DNA from: Rhodospirillaceae bacterium
Lineage (GTDB): Bacteria > Pseudomonadota > Alphaproteobacteria > CACIAM-22H2
Direction: 5' to 3'
Length of the DNA stretch: 35,127 bases
Assembly (NCBI GenBank): GCA_022843945.1
Contig: JALHMR010000047.1
Span: 1-35,127, forward strand
Below are positions 14,221-22,276 of the stretch, one piece after another. The position numbers were made by a program, and so were the translations under genes. The notes below the pieces were generated by a model that was not told the origin of the DNA, did no database searches, and was given only the letters and a program-made list of their open reading frames with translations. The stretch's first letter is position 1, and each line of letters opens with the position of its first letter.

Positions 14221-14345
14221 CCGTCACTCCCGCGCAAGCGGGAGTCCAGGGCAACCAGCATGGCACTAACCCTGGATGCCCACCCTGCACCGCGCCGCCG
14301 CGAAGCGCCGGCGGGCGCGCCCGGAAAGGGGCGCGGGCATGACGG
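14221..14345. repeat. Intergenic palindromic repeat element (type 2)
   Basis: The terminal arms CCGTCA (14221-14226) and TGACGG (14340-14345) bracket a nested set of hairpins. TCCCGCGCAAGCGGGA lies at 14228-14243, CCAGGG/CCCTGG pair at 14246-14251 and 14270-14275, and a GC-rich CGCGCCC/GGGGCGCG stem lies near the right end. It differs in sequence from the elements at 8172 and 18706. Unlike them it lies between two codirectional genes, so it would be transcribed in the aminotransferase-hom spacer. Confidence 0.7.
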
Positions 14346-14362
14346 ACTAAACATTACGCTAC

Positions 14363-15607
14363 TCAGGAAACGGCGGCCCGGTCGCGGGCCGACATGTTCT
14401 TCTGGGTCGGCGGCTCCGGGAGGGCCAGGTCGCTGTTGAGGAAGGTGCGGATGTTGCGCGTCGCCTGGCGGATGCGCTGGACGTTCTCGACCAGCGCCAG
14501 GCGCACATAGTCGTCGCCGTACTCGCCGAAGCCCAGGCCCGGCGAAACCGCGACATTCGCTTCCTTGAGCAGCAGCTTGGAGAACTCGAGCGAGCCGAGA
14601 TGCTTGAAGCGCTCGGGGATCGGCGCCCAGGCGAACATCGAGGCCGGCGGGCTCGGCACCTTCCAGCCGGCGGCGGCGAGGCCGCTGATCAGCGCATCGC
14701 GGCGCTGCTTGTAGATGGCGCGCGCCTCGGCCACGCAGTCCTGCGGCCCGTTGAGCGCGGCGGTCGCGGCGACCTGCACCGGCGTGAAGGCGCCGTAATC
14801 GAGATACGACTTGATGCGGCCGAGGGCGCCGATCAGCCGCTTGTTGCCGGCGGCGAAGCCGACGCGCCAGCCGGCCATCGAATAGGTCTTGCTCATCGAG
14901 GTGAACTCGACGGCGAGATCCTTGGCGCCGGGCACCTGGAGGATCGAGGGCGGCGGATTGTCGTCGAAGTAGATCTCCGAATAGGCGATGTCGGAGAGCA
15001 CGTAGATGCCGTAATGCCGGCAGATCTCCAGGCACTCGGCGTAGAAGTCGAGGCTGACCACCTGCGCCGTCGGGTTCGACGGGAAGTTGAGCACCAGCGC
15101 CAGCGGCGCCGGCACGCAGTGCTTGGCCGCGCGCTTGAGCGCCCCCATGAAATCATGCTCGCCGCCGATCGGCAGATGGCGGATCGAGGCCCCGGCCATG
15201 ATGAAGCCGTAAGGGTGGATCGGGTAGCTCGGGTTCGGCACGAGGATCGTGTCACCCGGCCCGGTGATCGCCTGGGCGAGATTGGCGAGGCCTTCCTTCG
15301 AGCCCAGCGTGACGATCGTCTCCGTCTCCGGGTCGATGTCGACGTTGAAGCGCCGCTTGTAATAGGCGGCGTGGGCCCGGCGCAGGCCGGGGATGCCGCG
15401 CGAGGTCGAATAGCGATGGGTGCGCGGGTCGCGCACCGTCTCCACCAGCTTCTCGACGATATGCGGCGGGGTGGGCATATCGGGATTGCCCATGCCCAGA
15501 TCGATCACATCCAGCCCTGCGGCTCGGGCCTTGGCCTTCATCGTGTTCACCTCGGCGAACACGTAGGGCGGCAGGCGGCGGATGCGGTAAAAATCGTCGT
15601 GGGCCAT
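14363..15607 (-). CDS. Class I/II PLP-dependent aminotransferase (AlaC / LL-DAP aminotransferase-like)
   Basis: A 414-residue fold-type I aminotransferase. 'IDLGMGNPDMPTPPHI' marks the N-terminal substrate region and 'GSKEGLANLAQA' the PLP phosphate region. 'LNFPSNPTAQ' carries Asn178, 'LSDIAYSEIYFD' the Asp and Tyr that contact PLP, and Lys240 in 'SMSKTYSMAGWRVGF' forms the Schiff base. The sequence style is that of the AlaC/LL-diaminopimelate aminotransferase-like group, whose members mostly use alanine/pyruvate or aspartate. The exact substrate cannot be told from sequence. The position upstream of hom suggests a role in aspartate-family or alanine metabolism. The start is the ATG at 15607. 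The frame stays open upstream to 16117 but that part runs antisense through the aldolase gene and is not family sequence. Confidence 0.92.
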   Translation of the reverse strand: MAHDDFYRIRRLPPYVFAEVNTMKAKARAAGLDVIDLGMGNPDMPTPPHIVEKLVETVRDPRTHRYSTSRGIPGLRRAHAAYYKRRFNVDIDPETETIVTLGSKEGLANLAQAITGPGDTILVPNPSYPIHPYGFIMAGASIRHLPIGGEHDFMGALKRAAKHCVPAPLALVLNFPSNPTAQVVSLDFYAECLEICRHYGIYVLSDIAYSEIYFDDNPPPSILQVPGAKDLAVEFTSMSKTYSMAGWRVGFAAGNKRLIGALGRIKSYLDYGAFTPVQVAATAALNGPQDCVAEARAIYKQRRDALISGLAAAGWKVPSPPASMFAWAPIPERFKHLGSLEFSKLLLKEANVAVSPGLGFGEYGDDYVRLALVENVQRIRQATRNIRTFLNSDLALPEPPTQKNMSARDRAAVS

Positions 15608-15791
15608 GGACTTATGCCAGTTTGGGGGCTGGAGCGGCAGTTTAACCCGATTCGGGAGGCCAAATTGGGGCGGGCCGGAATTTAAGCCCGCCAGAGGGCC
15701 CGCGCGACAGTTAAAATGGGGGCTGGAAGCGAATTCCGGCCGCCAAAAGGGCCATTCAAGGCCCCCGGGCGCAAGGGAGAGACAGACGATC
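15608..15791. promoter_or_regulatory. Divergent promoter region with direct and inverted repeats
   Basis: This 184-bp gap separates the divergent aminotransferase and aldolase genes, so it must hold both promoters. It contains a direct repeat of GGGGGCTGGA (15624-15633 and 15718-15727, 94 bp apart). It also has a perfect 7-bp inverted repeat, GGCGGGC (15669-15675) and GCCCGCC (15686-15692), with a 10-nt A/T-richer loop. AAGGGAGAG near 15774-15782 is the aldolase ribosome-binding site. No consensus -35/-10 pair stands out. Confidence 0.5.
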
Positions 15792-16559
15792 ATGCCGAGG
15801 TCCCTACGGGAACGGGCGCTGGCCGGGGAAACCGTGCGCGGCGCCATGGTCTTCGAGTTCTTCTCGCCTGGGGTCAGCCAGATCCTGGCCCAGGCCGGGG
15901 CCGAGTTCGCGCTGTTCGACATGGAGCATACCGGCCTCGGCCTCGAGACCCTGAAGAGCCTGGTCGCCACCTGCCGCGGCCTGCCCATCGCGCCCATGGT
16001 CCGCGTGCCGCGCGGCGAATACCATTTCCTCGCCCGGGCGCTCGACGTCGGGGCGGAAGGCGTCATGGTGCCGATGGTCGAGAGCGTCGACCAGGCGCGC
16101 GCCATCGCCGAGGCCACGCACTACCCGCCCCGGGGCCGGCGGGGTGCGGCCTTCGGCTTCGCGCACGATCACTACACGACGACCGGCGATGTCGGGACGA
16201 CCATGCGCAACGCCGACGCGCGCAACCTGGTCATCGCCCAGATCGAGACAGAACGCGGGCTCGAGGCGGTGGACGAGATCGCCGCCGTCGAGGGCATCGA
16301 CGTGCTCTGGCTCGGGCATTTCGACCTGACCAACTTCCTCGGCATTCCCGGCCAGTTCGACCACCCGAAGTATCTGGCGGCGGTGGAACGCATCGTCGCC
16401 GCGGGACGCCGGCACAAGAAGGCGCTCGGCTTCATGGCCTCGCATGAGAACTGGGCGCGGCGCTACAACGAGCTCGGCTTCAACATCATCGCCGCCGGCA
16501 CCGATCAGACGATCCTGATGGCTGGCGTGCAATCCATACTCAATGCCATCGGAGACTAA
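15792..16559 (+). CDS. HpcH/HpaI-family class II aldolase
   Basis: A 255-residue metal-dependent aldolase of the HpcH/HpaI family. These enzymes cleave 4-hydroxy-2-oxoacids to pyruvate plus an aldehyde, or the reverse. Residues known from E. coli HpaI line up almost by number. His46 in 'FDMEHTGL' is the catalytic base position, Arg71 in 'VRVPRGE' the pyruvate-binding position, and Glu152 ('QIETE') and Asp178 ('GHFDLTN') the metal ligands, 26 residues apart as in HpaI. The start is the ATG at 15792 with a good Shine-Dalgarno sequence. An open extension back to 15606 is promoter sequence. It is the first gene of a three-gene operon with a 3-bp gap to the dehydrogenase. The aldehyde substrate is unknown. 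Confidence 0.93.
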   Translation: MPRSLRERALAGETVRGAMVFEFFSPGVSQILAQAGAEFALFDMEHTGLGLETLKSLVATCRGLPIAPMVRVPRGEYHFLARALDVGAEGVMVPMVESVDQARAIAEATHYPPRGRRGAAFGFAHDHYTTTGDVGTTMRNADARNLVIAQIETERGLEAVDEIAAVEGIDVLWLGHFDLTNFLGIPGQFDHPKYLAAVERIVAAGRRHKKALGFMASHENWARRYNELGFNIIAAGTDQTILMAGVQSILNAIGD

Positions 16560-16562
16560 GAC

Positions 16563-17555
16563 GTGACGTTCAAGCTCGGTATCACGCGCGACGTGCTCGA
16601 CAGCCAGGGCGAGCCCAGTTTCGGCAAGGCGGCGCTCAAGGTGCTCGATGCCAACAAGGAGATCGCCTGGGAGTACCTGCCCGAGCGCATCACCGAGGTC
16701 TCGCCCGACCTTGCCTCGCGCTACGACGGTCTCTACGTGAATTCTCCGAAGGTCACCCGTGCTTCGGTCGGCCGCGCCGACTGTAAGCTCAAGATCATCG
16801 CCCGCCACGGCGTCGGCTATGACTCGGTCGACGTCACGGCGCTGACCGAACGCGGCATCGTGCTGACCAACACGCCCTACGCCATCCGCCGCCCGGTGGC
16901 GGTGGCGGCGCTGACCATGATCTTCGCGCTGGCCGGCCGCCTGCCGACCAAGGACCGGCTGGTGCGCCAGAACCGCTGGCACGAGCGCACCAACCACATG
17001 GGGCTCGGCCTGACCACGCGCACCATCGGCCTGATCGGTGCCGGCGGCATCGGCGAGGAGCTGCTGAAACTGGCGAAACCGTTTTTCGCGCGGATGCTGA
17101 CCGCCGACCCTTATGCCAAAGCGGCGCGGGTGAACGAGCTCGGCGCCGAGCTGGTGCCGCTCGACCGGCTGATGGGCGAAGCCGATTTCGTCGTGGTCTG
17201 CTGCCTGCTCAACGACGAGACCTTCCACCTGGTCAATGCCGCGCGCCTGGCGCTGATGAAGCCGAGCGCCTTTCTCGTCAGCCTGGCCCGCGGGCCGATC
17301 ATCGACGAGCCGGCCCTGATCCAGGCGCTGCGGGACAACCGCATCGCCGGGGCGGGCATCGACGTCTTCGAGAAGGAGCCGGTGGATCCGGCGAACCCGC
17401 TGCTCACCCTGGACAACGTGATCCTCACCCCGCACGCGCTGTGCTGGACCGACGAATGCTTCCACGACATGGCGGCGACCGGCCTGAAGAGCATCGTCGA
17501 CGTCTCGCTGGGCAAACGGCCGGTGCACGTCGTCAACCCGGATGTCTACCAATGA
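16563..17555 (+). CDS. D-isomer-specific 2-hydroxyacid dehydrogenase
   Basis: A 330-residue NAD(P)-dependent oxidoreductase of the D-2-hydroxyacid dehydrogenase/phosphoglycerate dehydrogenase family, starting with GTG. The nucleotide-binding motif is 'LIGAGGIGEELL'. The catalytic trio is visible as Arg243 ('SLARGPIIDE'), Glu272 ('DVFEKEP') and His291 ('ILTPHALCW'). The R-E spacing of 29 equals that of E. coli SerA. There is no C-terminal ACT or ASB domain, so it is a short form, not a regulated SerA. It begins 3 bp after the aldolase stop and its stop overlaps the next start (ATGA at 17552). It may interconvert a 2-oxoacid and D-2-hydroxyacid made or used by the flanking enzymes. Confidence 0.92.
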   Translation: MTFKLGITRDVLDSQGEPSFGKAALKVLDANKEIAWEYLPERITEVSPDLASRYDGLYVNSPKVTRASVGRADCKLKIIARHGVGYDSVDVTALTERGIVLTNTPYAIRRPVAVAALTMIFALAGRLPTKDRLVRQNRWHERTNHMGLGLTTRTIGLIGAGGIGEELLKLAKPFFARMLTADPYAKAARVNELGAELVPLDRLMGEADFVVVCCLLNDETFHLVNAARLALMKPSAFLVSLARGPIIDEPALIQALRDNRIAGAGIDVFEKEPVDPANPLLTLDNVILTPHALCWTDECFHDMAATGLKSIVDVSLGKRPVHVVNPDVYQ

Positions 17556-18697
17556 ACCGCCCCTTCTCTCCCGAGAGCCTCGCCGCGCAGGCGCTGGGCG
17601 ATGTCGACGCCACGGGCGCCATCATCCCGTCGATCCCGGTCTCGACGACATACCTGCGCGATCCCGACAACCAGTACCGCTCCGGCTTCTCCTACGGCCG
17701 GCCGGACAATGCCATCGTGCGCCATGGGGAGCGGGTGATCTGCGAGCTTGAAAAGGGTGCTGAAGCGCTGCTCTTCGGCTCGGGCATGGCGGCGGCGACT
17801 GCCTGTTTCCAGGCGCTGCGTCCTGGCGACCACGTCATCGCGCCCCCGGTGATGTACTGGTCGCTGCGCAACTGGCTGCGCGGGCATGCGACCGACTGGG
17901 GGCTCAAGGTCGAGTTCATCGACACCAGCGATCTTGCCGCGCTGAAAGCCGCCTTACGCCCGGGTGGCACCAAGCTGGTCTGGCTGGAGACGCCGGCCAA
18001 CCCGCTATGGACCGTCACCGATATCGCCGCCGTCGCCGACCTGGCGCACCAGGCCGGCGCTCGCGTCGCCGTCGATTCAACCGCCGCCACGCCAGTGCTC
18101 AGCCATCCCCTTGCGCTGGGTGCCGACCTCGTCATGCATTCGGCAACCAAGTATCTCAACGGCCACACCGATGTGCTGGCTGGCGCGCTGGTCACCGCAA
18201 AGAAAGACGAGATGTGGACGCGCCTCACCGGTATCCGAACCTACCAGGGCGGCGTGCTCGGCCCGTTCGATGCGGCCCTGCTGCTGCGCGGCATGCGCAC
18301 GCTGTACCTGCGCGTGCGCCAGGCCTGCGCCTCGGCGCAAGCGCTGGCCGAGCGGCTGGCCACACATCCGCAGGTCAGCGCGGTGCTCTATCCCGGCCTC
18401 AAGACCCATCCCGGCCACGCCATCGCCGCCAAGCAGATGAGCGGCGGCTTCGGCGGCATGATGTCGATCCGCGCAAAAGGTGGCGAGCGCCACGCCATCG
18501 CCACCGCCGCCGCGGTGAAGCTGTGGAAGCGCGCCACCTCGCTCGGCGGCGTCGAAAGCCTGATCGAGCACCGCGCCAGCGTCGAGGGTGCGGGCACGCC
18601 CGCCCCGGCGGACCTTCTTCGTCTCTCGGTCGGTATCGAGAATGCAGATGACCTCTATGACGATCTGGCCGAGGCGCTGACGAGAGCGGCGGGCTAA
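17552..18697 (+). CDS. Cys/Met-metabolism PLP-dependent enzyme (cystathionine lyase/synthase family)
   Basis: A 381-residue fold-type I PLP enzyme. Lys200 in 'HSATKYLNGHTDVLAGALV' is the PLP lysine. 'ALLFGSGMAAATACFQALRP' is the phosphate-binding segment and 'LVWLETPANPLWTVTDI' and 'VAVDSTAATPVLSHPLALGA' are family blocks. The C-terminal 'LLRLSVGIENADDLYDDL' is the usual ending. The family includes cystathionine beta-lyase, gamma-synthase, methionine gamma-lyase and sulfhydrylases, which cannot be separated by eye. Its ATG overlaps the stop of the dehydrogenase, so it is translationally coupled to it. Such coupling to an aldolase and a hydroxyacid dehydrogenase is not a standard methionine pathway, so a catabolic role for a beta- or gamma-substituted amino acid is possible. 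The C-terminus is followed by a palindromic repeat. Confidence 0.9.
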   Translation: MNRPFSPESLAAQALGDVDATGAIIPSIPVSTTYLRDPDNQYRSGFSYGRPDNAIVRHGERVICELEKGAEALLFGSGMAAATACFQALRPGDHVIAPPVMYWSLRNWLRGHATDWGLKVEFIDTSDLAALKAALRPGGTKLVWLETPANPLWTVTDIAAVADLAHQAGARVAVDSTAATPVLSHPLALGADLVMHSATKYLNGHTDVLAGALVTAKKDEMWTRLTGIRTYQGGVLGPFDAALLLRGMRTLYLRVRQACASAQALAERLATHPQVSAVLYPGLKTHPGHAIAAKQMSGGFGGMMSIRAKGGERHAIATAAAVKLWKRATSLGGVESLIEHRASVEGAGTPAPADLLRLSVGIENADDLYDDLAEALTRAAG

Positions 18698-18705
18698 TCT
18701 CTTTC

Positions 18706-18811
18706 TGTCATGCCCGGGCCTGACCCGGGCATCCATCGAGCCGCATGGCCCCTCGCCTGCAAGGCTGGTACACCGGAGACATGGATCGCCGGGTCAAGCC
18801 CGGCGATGACA
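18706..18811. repeat. Intergenic palindromic repeat element (type 3)
   Basis: The outer arms are TGTCAT (18706-18711) and ATGACA (18806-18811). Each side holds its own hairpin: TGCCCGGGCCTGACCCGGGC on the left (18711-18730) and CGCCGGGTCAAGCCCGGCG on the right (about 18787-18806). ATCCAT pairs with ATGGAT inside. The element sits between convergent gene ends (stop at 18697, stop at 18824) and may terminate both. Elements of this kind are common in Bradyrhizobium-type genomes (from memory). Confidence 0.75.
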
Positions 18812-18823
18812 AGAATGAATGGG

Positions 18824-20392
18824 CTAGTTGCCGCTCGCCGTCTGCGTCGGCTTGTTGAGGAAGCGCCGTGCCGCCTCGATCTCCGGGCGCTCGCCGTCTG
18901 AGTCGGCGGCAAGCTCCAGCAGCTTCCCGTGATAGAGCCGCGCGGTGGCGGTGGCCTCGCGGCCCATGCGTTCGGCCGCCTTCGCCGCCCCGGCGAGCGA
19001 ACGGAAGCGGTTGGGCGCGATGCGCAGGGCGCCGGTGAACTCGGCCAGGGCCAGCGCCGGCTGGCGACCGTCCAGCAGCATCTCGCCCAGCAATTCCCGC
19101 ATGGGAACAAGACGGTTGACCAGCACCTCCTGCCCTTCGCTGCGGCCTTCGAGGTCGGCGGCGGAACGCATCACGGCGAAGGCGTCGCGGCGCTTGCCCT
19201 CGGCCTGCAGCGTCCAGGCGGTGGCCGCCGTCTCGTAGATCTCGACCTGGCGCGCCCAGGCCTCGTCGCCGGCATCGAGCAGCTGGTAGCGCAGGCTGGT
19301 CAGGTGCTCGACCGCCTCGCGCGCCCCGGTCAGGTCGCGGCTGCGCGCCGCGCCCAGCGCCCGGGCGAACCAGGTGACCGCGGCCGCGTGCGGACGTTCG
19401 TCGGGTGCCGCTTCCAGCCGCGAGGCCGCCGCCCAGTCGCCGCGCTCCAGGGCATAGCGCGCCAGCAGCGCCGCCGAGGCGACGTCCGGCGGCGCCAGCG
19501 CAAAGGCCGCGACCTCGTCGACCAGGCGCTTGGCCAGACGGTCCTGGGCGCGCTGCAGATAGGCGTTGGCCAGCGCATCGAGGATCGGATGACGTTCGCT
19601 GCCCCCGCTGATGAAGCGGCTGGCGGCGACATCGGCCTTGATGGCGTCCGACCACAGGCCGAGGCGCGAGAAGATGCGCGACGGCAGGTGGCGCGCATAG
19701 GCCGATTCAGGCGCGATGGCGGCCAGGCGCCGGGCCGCCGGCTCGCCCTTGGTGGCGAGCAGCGGATGGTCGTAGCTGTGCACGAGGTAAAGCGGGATGC
19801 CGGGATGCTCGAGCAGCTTGCCTTCGAGGTTCTCGAGGATCACCGCCGCCTTGAGCTGGCGCGCGTAGGTCGTGTCGGTCGGGTCGGCGGCCTCGTTGAG
19901 GGCCAGGGCGTAGAAGATCTGGATCTCGCTGTCGTCGGGGTAGCGCTGGCGCAGGCGGGCCATCGCCGCCTCGTAGAGCCGGGCGCGGGACGCGCGATCG
20001 CGCCTGGCGGAGCCGTCGAAATAGGCGCCGAGCGCGTCGATCCAGTCGGCCTCGCGCGGCGTCTTGTGCGCGATGGCGCGGGCGCGCTCGATGGCCGCGC
20101 GGCCGCGCGACACGGCCGCGCCGCTCAGCGCGCCGAAGGGATTGCCGCGCGTGCTCATGGCGATGCCCCAATGCGCCATGGCGCAGTCGGGCTCATCCGC
20201 TGCCAGGCCGGCGAAGGTCTCGGCGGCCTCGGGGGAGAAGGCGTGCAGCAGGGCCACGCCGTGGTCGAAACGCTCCTGGGCCGCCGGCGTGCAGGAGATC
20301 GCGAAGGCGCCTTCCCCCTCGCCTTCTTCCGCCCAGGCAGGCGCCACGGCGAGCGCGGCCAGGAAACTCAGACGAACCAGAGAAGCGATCAT
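18824..20392 (-). CDS. Secreted tetratricopeptide-repeat protein
   Basis: A 522-residue protein with a clear Sec signal peptide: 'MIASLVRLSFLAALAVAPAWA', cleavage likely after AWA. The mature N-terminus 'ERFDHGVALLHAFSPEAAET' followed by 'DCAMAHWGIAMSTRGNPFG' is a block I recall from a family of exported TPR proteins. The rest is a series of helix pairs with TPR-like spacing ('ALNEAADPTDTTYARQL', 'LPSRIFSRLGLWSDAIKADV', 'LARYALERGDWAAASRLE', 'ALAEFTGALRIAPNRFRSLA'). It has no catalytic motif. It is probably periplasmic and serves as a protein-interaction scaffold. The Gfo/Idh oxidoreductase lies 78 bp upstream on the same strand, so cotranscription is possible. Confidence 0.85.
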   Translation of the reverse strand: MIASLVRLSFLAALAVAPAWAEEGEGEGAFAISCTPAAQERFDHGVALLHAFSPEAAETFAGLAADEPDCAMAHWGIAMSTRGNPFGALSGAAVSRGRAAIERARAIAHKTPREADWIDALGAYFDGSARRDRASRARLYEAAMARLRQRYPDDSEIQIFYALALNEAADPTDTTYARQLKAAVILENLEGKLLEHPGIPLYLVHSYDHPLLATKGEPAARRLAAIAPESAYARHLPSRIFSRLGLWSDAIKADVAASRFISGGSERHPILDALANAYLQRAQDRLAKRLVDEVAAFALAPPDVASAALLARYALERGDWAAASRLEAAPDERPHAAAVTWFARALGAARSRDLTGAREAVEHLTSLRYQLLDAGDEAWARQVEIYETAATAWTLQAEGKRRDAFAVMRSAADLEGRSEGQEVLVNRLVPMRELLGEMLLDGRQPALALAEFTGALRIAPNRFRSLAGAAKAAERMGREATATARLYHGKLLELAADSDGERPEIEAARRFLNKPTQTASGN

Positions 20393-20470
20393 TCAAGCGC
20401 CCAGCAAAAGGGCGGGAACTGTCGCCTAGTTTTGACGTTCGCGCGCGTGCCAAAAACGTGGGGCTGGCGC

Positions 20471-21592
20471 CTACACGATGGCCCAAGCGCGGCTGTCCGC
20501 GGAACGCTTGATGGCGGCGAGACAGCGCTCGAACGCCACCGCGGTGGAGAAATCGGGGTAGGCCGGTTTGGCTGCCGCCACCGCTTCGAGGAAGGCCGCC
20601 ACTTCCAGCAGCTTGAGGTCGCCGAAGCCGATCTGGTGCCCGGGCGCCGGGCAGAACGCCGCATAGCCGGGATGCTCCGGCCCGGCCAGGATGGTGGTGA
20701 AGCCCTGGCGGCCCCTGGCATCCCCGCCGCGGTAGAGCCGGAGCTCGTTCAGCCGGGTCTGGTCGAAGACCAGCGCGCCCTTGCTGCCGGTGATCTCGAA
20801 GCCCAGGCCCATCTTCTGGCCCAGGGCCACGCGGCTGGCCTCGAGCGTGCCGCTGGCGCCGCTGGCGAAGCGCACAAGGGCGTGTGCCTGGTCCTCGTTC
20901 TCCACCCGGCGGCGCCCGCCTGCGGGCACGGGCCGCTCGGCGATCACCGTCTTGAGGTCGCCGCAGACCTCGGCGATCGGGCCCATCAGGGTATGCGCCA
21001 GGCTGACGATATGAGCGCCGAGATCGCCCAGCGCCCCCAGCCCGGCCAGCGCCCGCTCGCAGCGCCAGCTGAACGGCCCCTCGGGATCGGCCATGTAGTC
21101 TTCGTTGTGGGTGCCGCGGAAATGGACCGGCGTGCCGATCTCGCCGCCGGCGATCATCGCCCGCGCCGTGGCGATCATCGGGTTGTGCAGGTAGTTGTAG
21201 CCGACGATGGTGACGCCCTTCGCCGCCGCCGCGGCGCGCGCCATGATCTCGGCCAGCTTCAGGTCGGGCGCCATCGGCTTCTCGCAGTGGACATGCTTGC
21301 CGGCCTCGAGCGCCGCCACCGCCATCTCGGCATGCAGGTGATTGGGCGTGGCGATGGCCACCACCTCGACCGCCGGATCGGCGACCAGCGCGCGCCAGTC
21401 GGTCGTCGCGCGGGCAAAGCCGTAGCGCTCGGCGGCGGTTTTCGTGGCGGCCTCGTCGACGTCGGCCAGCACGGCCAGGCGCGGACGCGGCAGGGCCGGA
21501 AAGACCGCCGCCACCTGGCGATAGGCCAGCGCCGTGGTGTGGCCGATATAGCCGGCCCCGATCAGGCCGATGCCGACATAGCGCATATACAT
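20471..21592 (-). CDS. Gfo/Idh/MocA-family oxidoreductase
   Basis: A 373-residue NAD(P)-dependent oxidoreductase. The N-terminal Rossmann motif is 'GIGLIGAGYIGHTTA'. 'VVAIATPNHLHAEMAVAALE' and the family signature 'GKHVHCEKPMA' (EKP, with the catalytic Lys) follow. The C-terminal domain has 'ALGDLGAHIVSLAHTLMGP', the usual Gxxx-D-x-x-x-H region. Substrates of the family are mostly sugars, inositols and related polyols. The substrate here cannot be named. Start is taken as the ATG at 21592; a second ATG at 21586 (MRYVG) is equally well placed relative to the GGA of the ribosome-binding site. The frame is open upstream to 22111 but that stretch is antisense to the PAS_5 gene. Confidence 0.92.
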   Translation of the reverse strand: MYMRYVGIGLIGAGYIGHTTALAYRQVAAVFPALPRPRLAVLADVDEAATKTAAERYGFARATTDWRALVADPAVEVVAIATPNHLHAEMAVAALEAGKHVHCEKPMAPDLKLAEIMARAAAAAKGVTIVGYNYLHNPMIATARAMIAGGEIGTPVHFRGTHNEDYMADPEGPFSWRCERALAGLGALGDLGAHIVSLAHTLMGPIAEVCGDLKTVIAERPVPAGGRRRVENEDQAHALVRFASGASGTLEASRVALGQKMGLGFEITGSKGALVFDQTRLNELRLYRGGDARGRQGFTTILAGPEHPGYAAFCPAPGHQIGFGDLKLLEVAAFLEAVAAAKPAYPDFSTAVAFERCLAAIKRSADSRAWAIV

Positions 21593-21709
21593 ATTTCCGT
21601 AACCGTTTCGGCGCGAAAGATGACAGCGAATCAGTCGCCCGTCGACCTCGGCGCCTCCGCTGGTCAGCGGTAATCCGATGTTAAACCCTGGCGCGGTAGG
21701 ACTCCGCGC

Positions 21710-22261
21710 ATGGTCCCCTGGTTCAGCGCACCGAGTCTGGTGCCCGTCACCCTGTCGAGCGAGATCGCCGATGAGCGGCTGCGCCGGCTCGTCGCCTATT
21801 GGTATGCCAAGCGCGGCGCCCACAAGGTGACGCGGCGCCTCGACATCGATCCGCTGGAGATGCCGTGGATCCTGCCCTTCGCCTGGCTCTACGACTACGA
21901 GACGGAGAGCGGCCGCTTCCACTGCCGCCTGGCGGGCGAGAACGTGCGCGAAGGCTATCCCTTCAACATCATCGGCCGCTATCTGGACGAGATCATCAGC
22001 CCCGAGGACTGGGCAGCGACCCGCATGACGCATCGGGAGATGATGGAGACGCCGGCCATCGGCCATTCCCGGGGCCGCATCTACCGCCCGGCGCTGGGGC
22101 GCACCGGTCATGTCGAGCGTGTGATGCTGCCGCTGAGCGACGAGAGCGGCCGCACGGTCGTCATGGTCTTTGGCGCGTCGATCTACACGGTCGGCCCGTC
22201 GGCCGTCGGCGGACCGGCCGGCAACGATCCCCTCACCCCGCGGCTTTTCCCGATCGACTGA
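21710..22261 (+). CDS. PAS_5-family single-domain protein (second copy)
   Basis: A 183-residue soluble protein of the same type as the one at 579-1154. It has 'RLRRLVAYWYAKRGAHKVTR' at the N-terminus, then 'WILPFAWLYDYETESGRFHC' and 'RLAGENVREGYPFNIIGRYL' for the first PAS strands and helix. It ends with 'HVERVMLPLSDESGRTVVMV'. The two copies share layout but little exact sequence, so they are old paralogues and not a recent duplication. No output domain. It diverges from the Gfo/Idh gene over 117 bp and converges on the next gene. Ligand and partner unknown. Confidence 0.8.
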   Translation: MVPWFSAPSLVPVTLSSEIADERLRRLVAYWYAKRGAHKVTRRLDIDPLEMPWILPFAWLYDYETESGRFHCRLAGENVREGYPFNIIGRYLDEIISPEDWAATRMTHREMMETPAIGHSRGRIYRPALGRTGHVERVMLPLSDESGRTVVMVFGASIYTVGPSAVGGPAGNDPLTPRLFPID

Positions 22262-22276
22262 GCGGGCACCCGGCCA

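Noticed and set aside
15608-16117. N-terminal extension of the aminotransferase to 584 residues
   Set aside because: The added part is antisense to the aldolase gene and promoter DNA; the family start matches the ATG at 15607.
18929-21673. 914-codon plus-strand frame across the TPR and Gfo/Idh genes
   Set aside because: It is antisense to two well-supported genes and reads as low-complexity Arg/Gly/Ala/Pro sequence.
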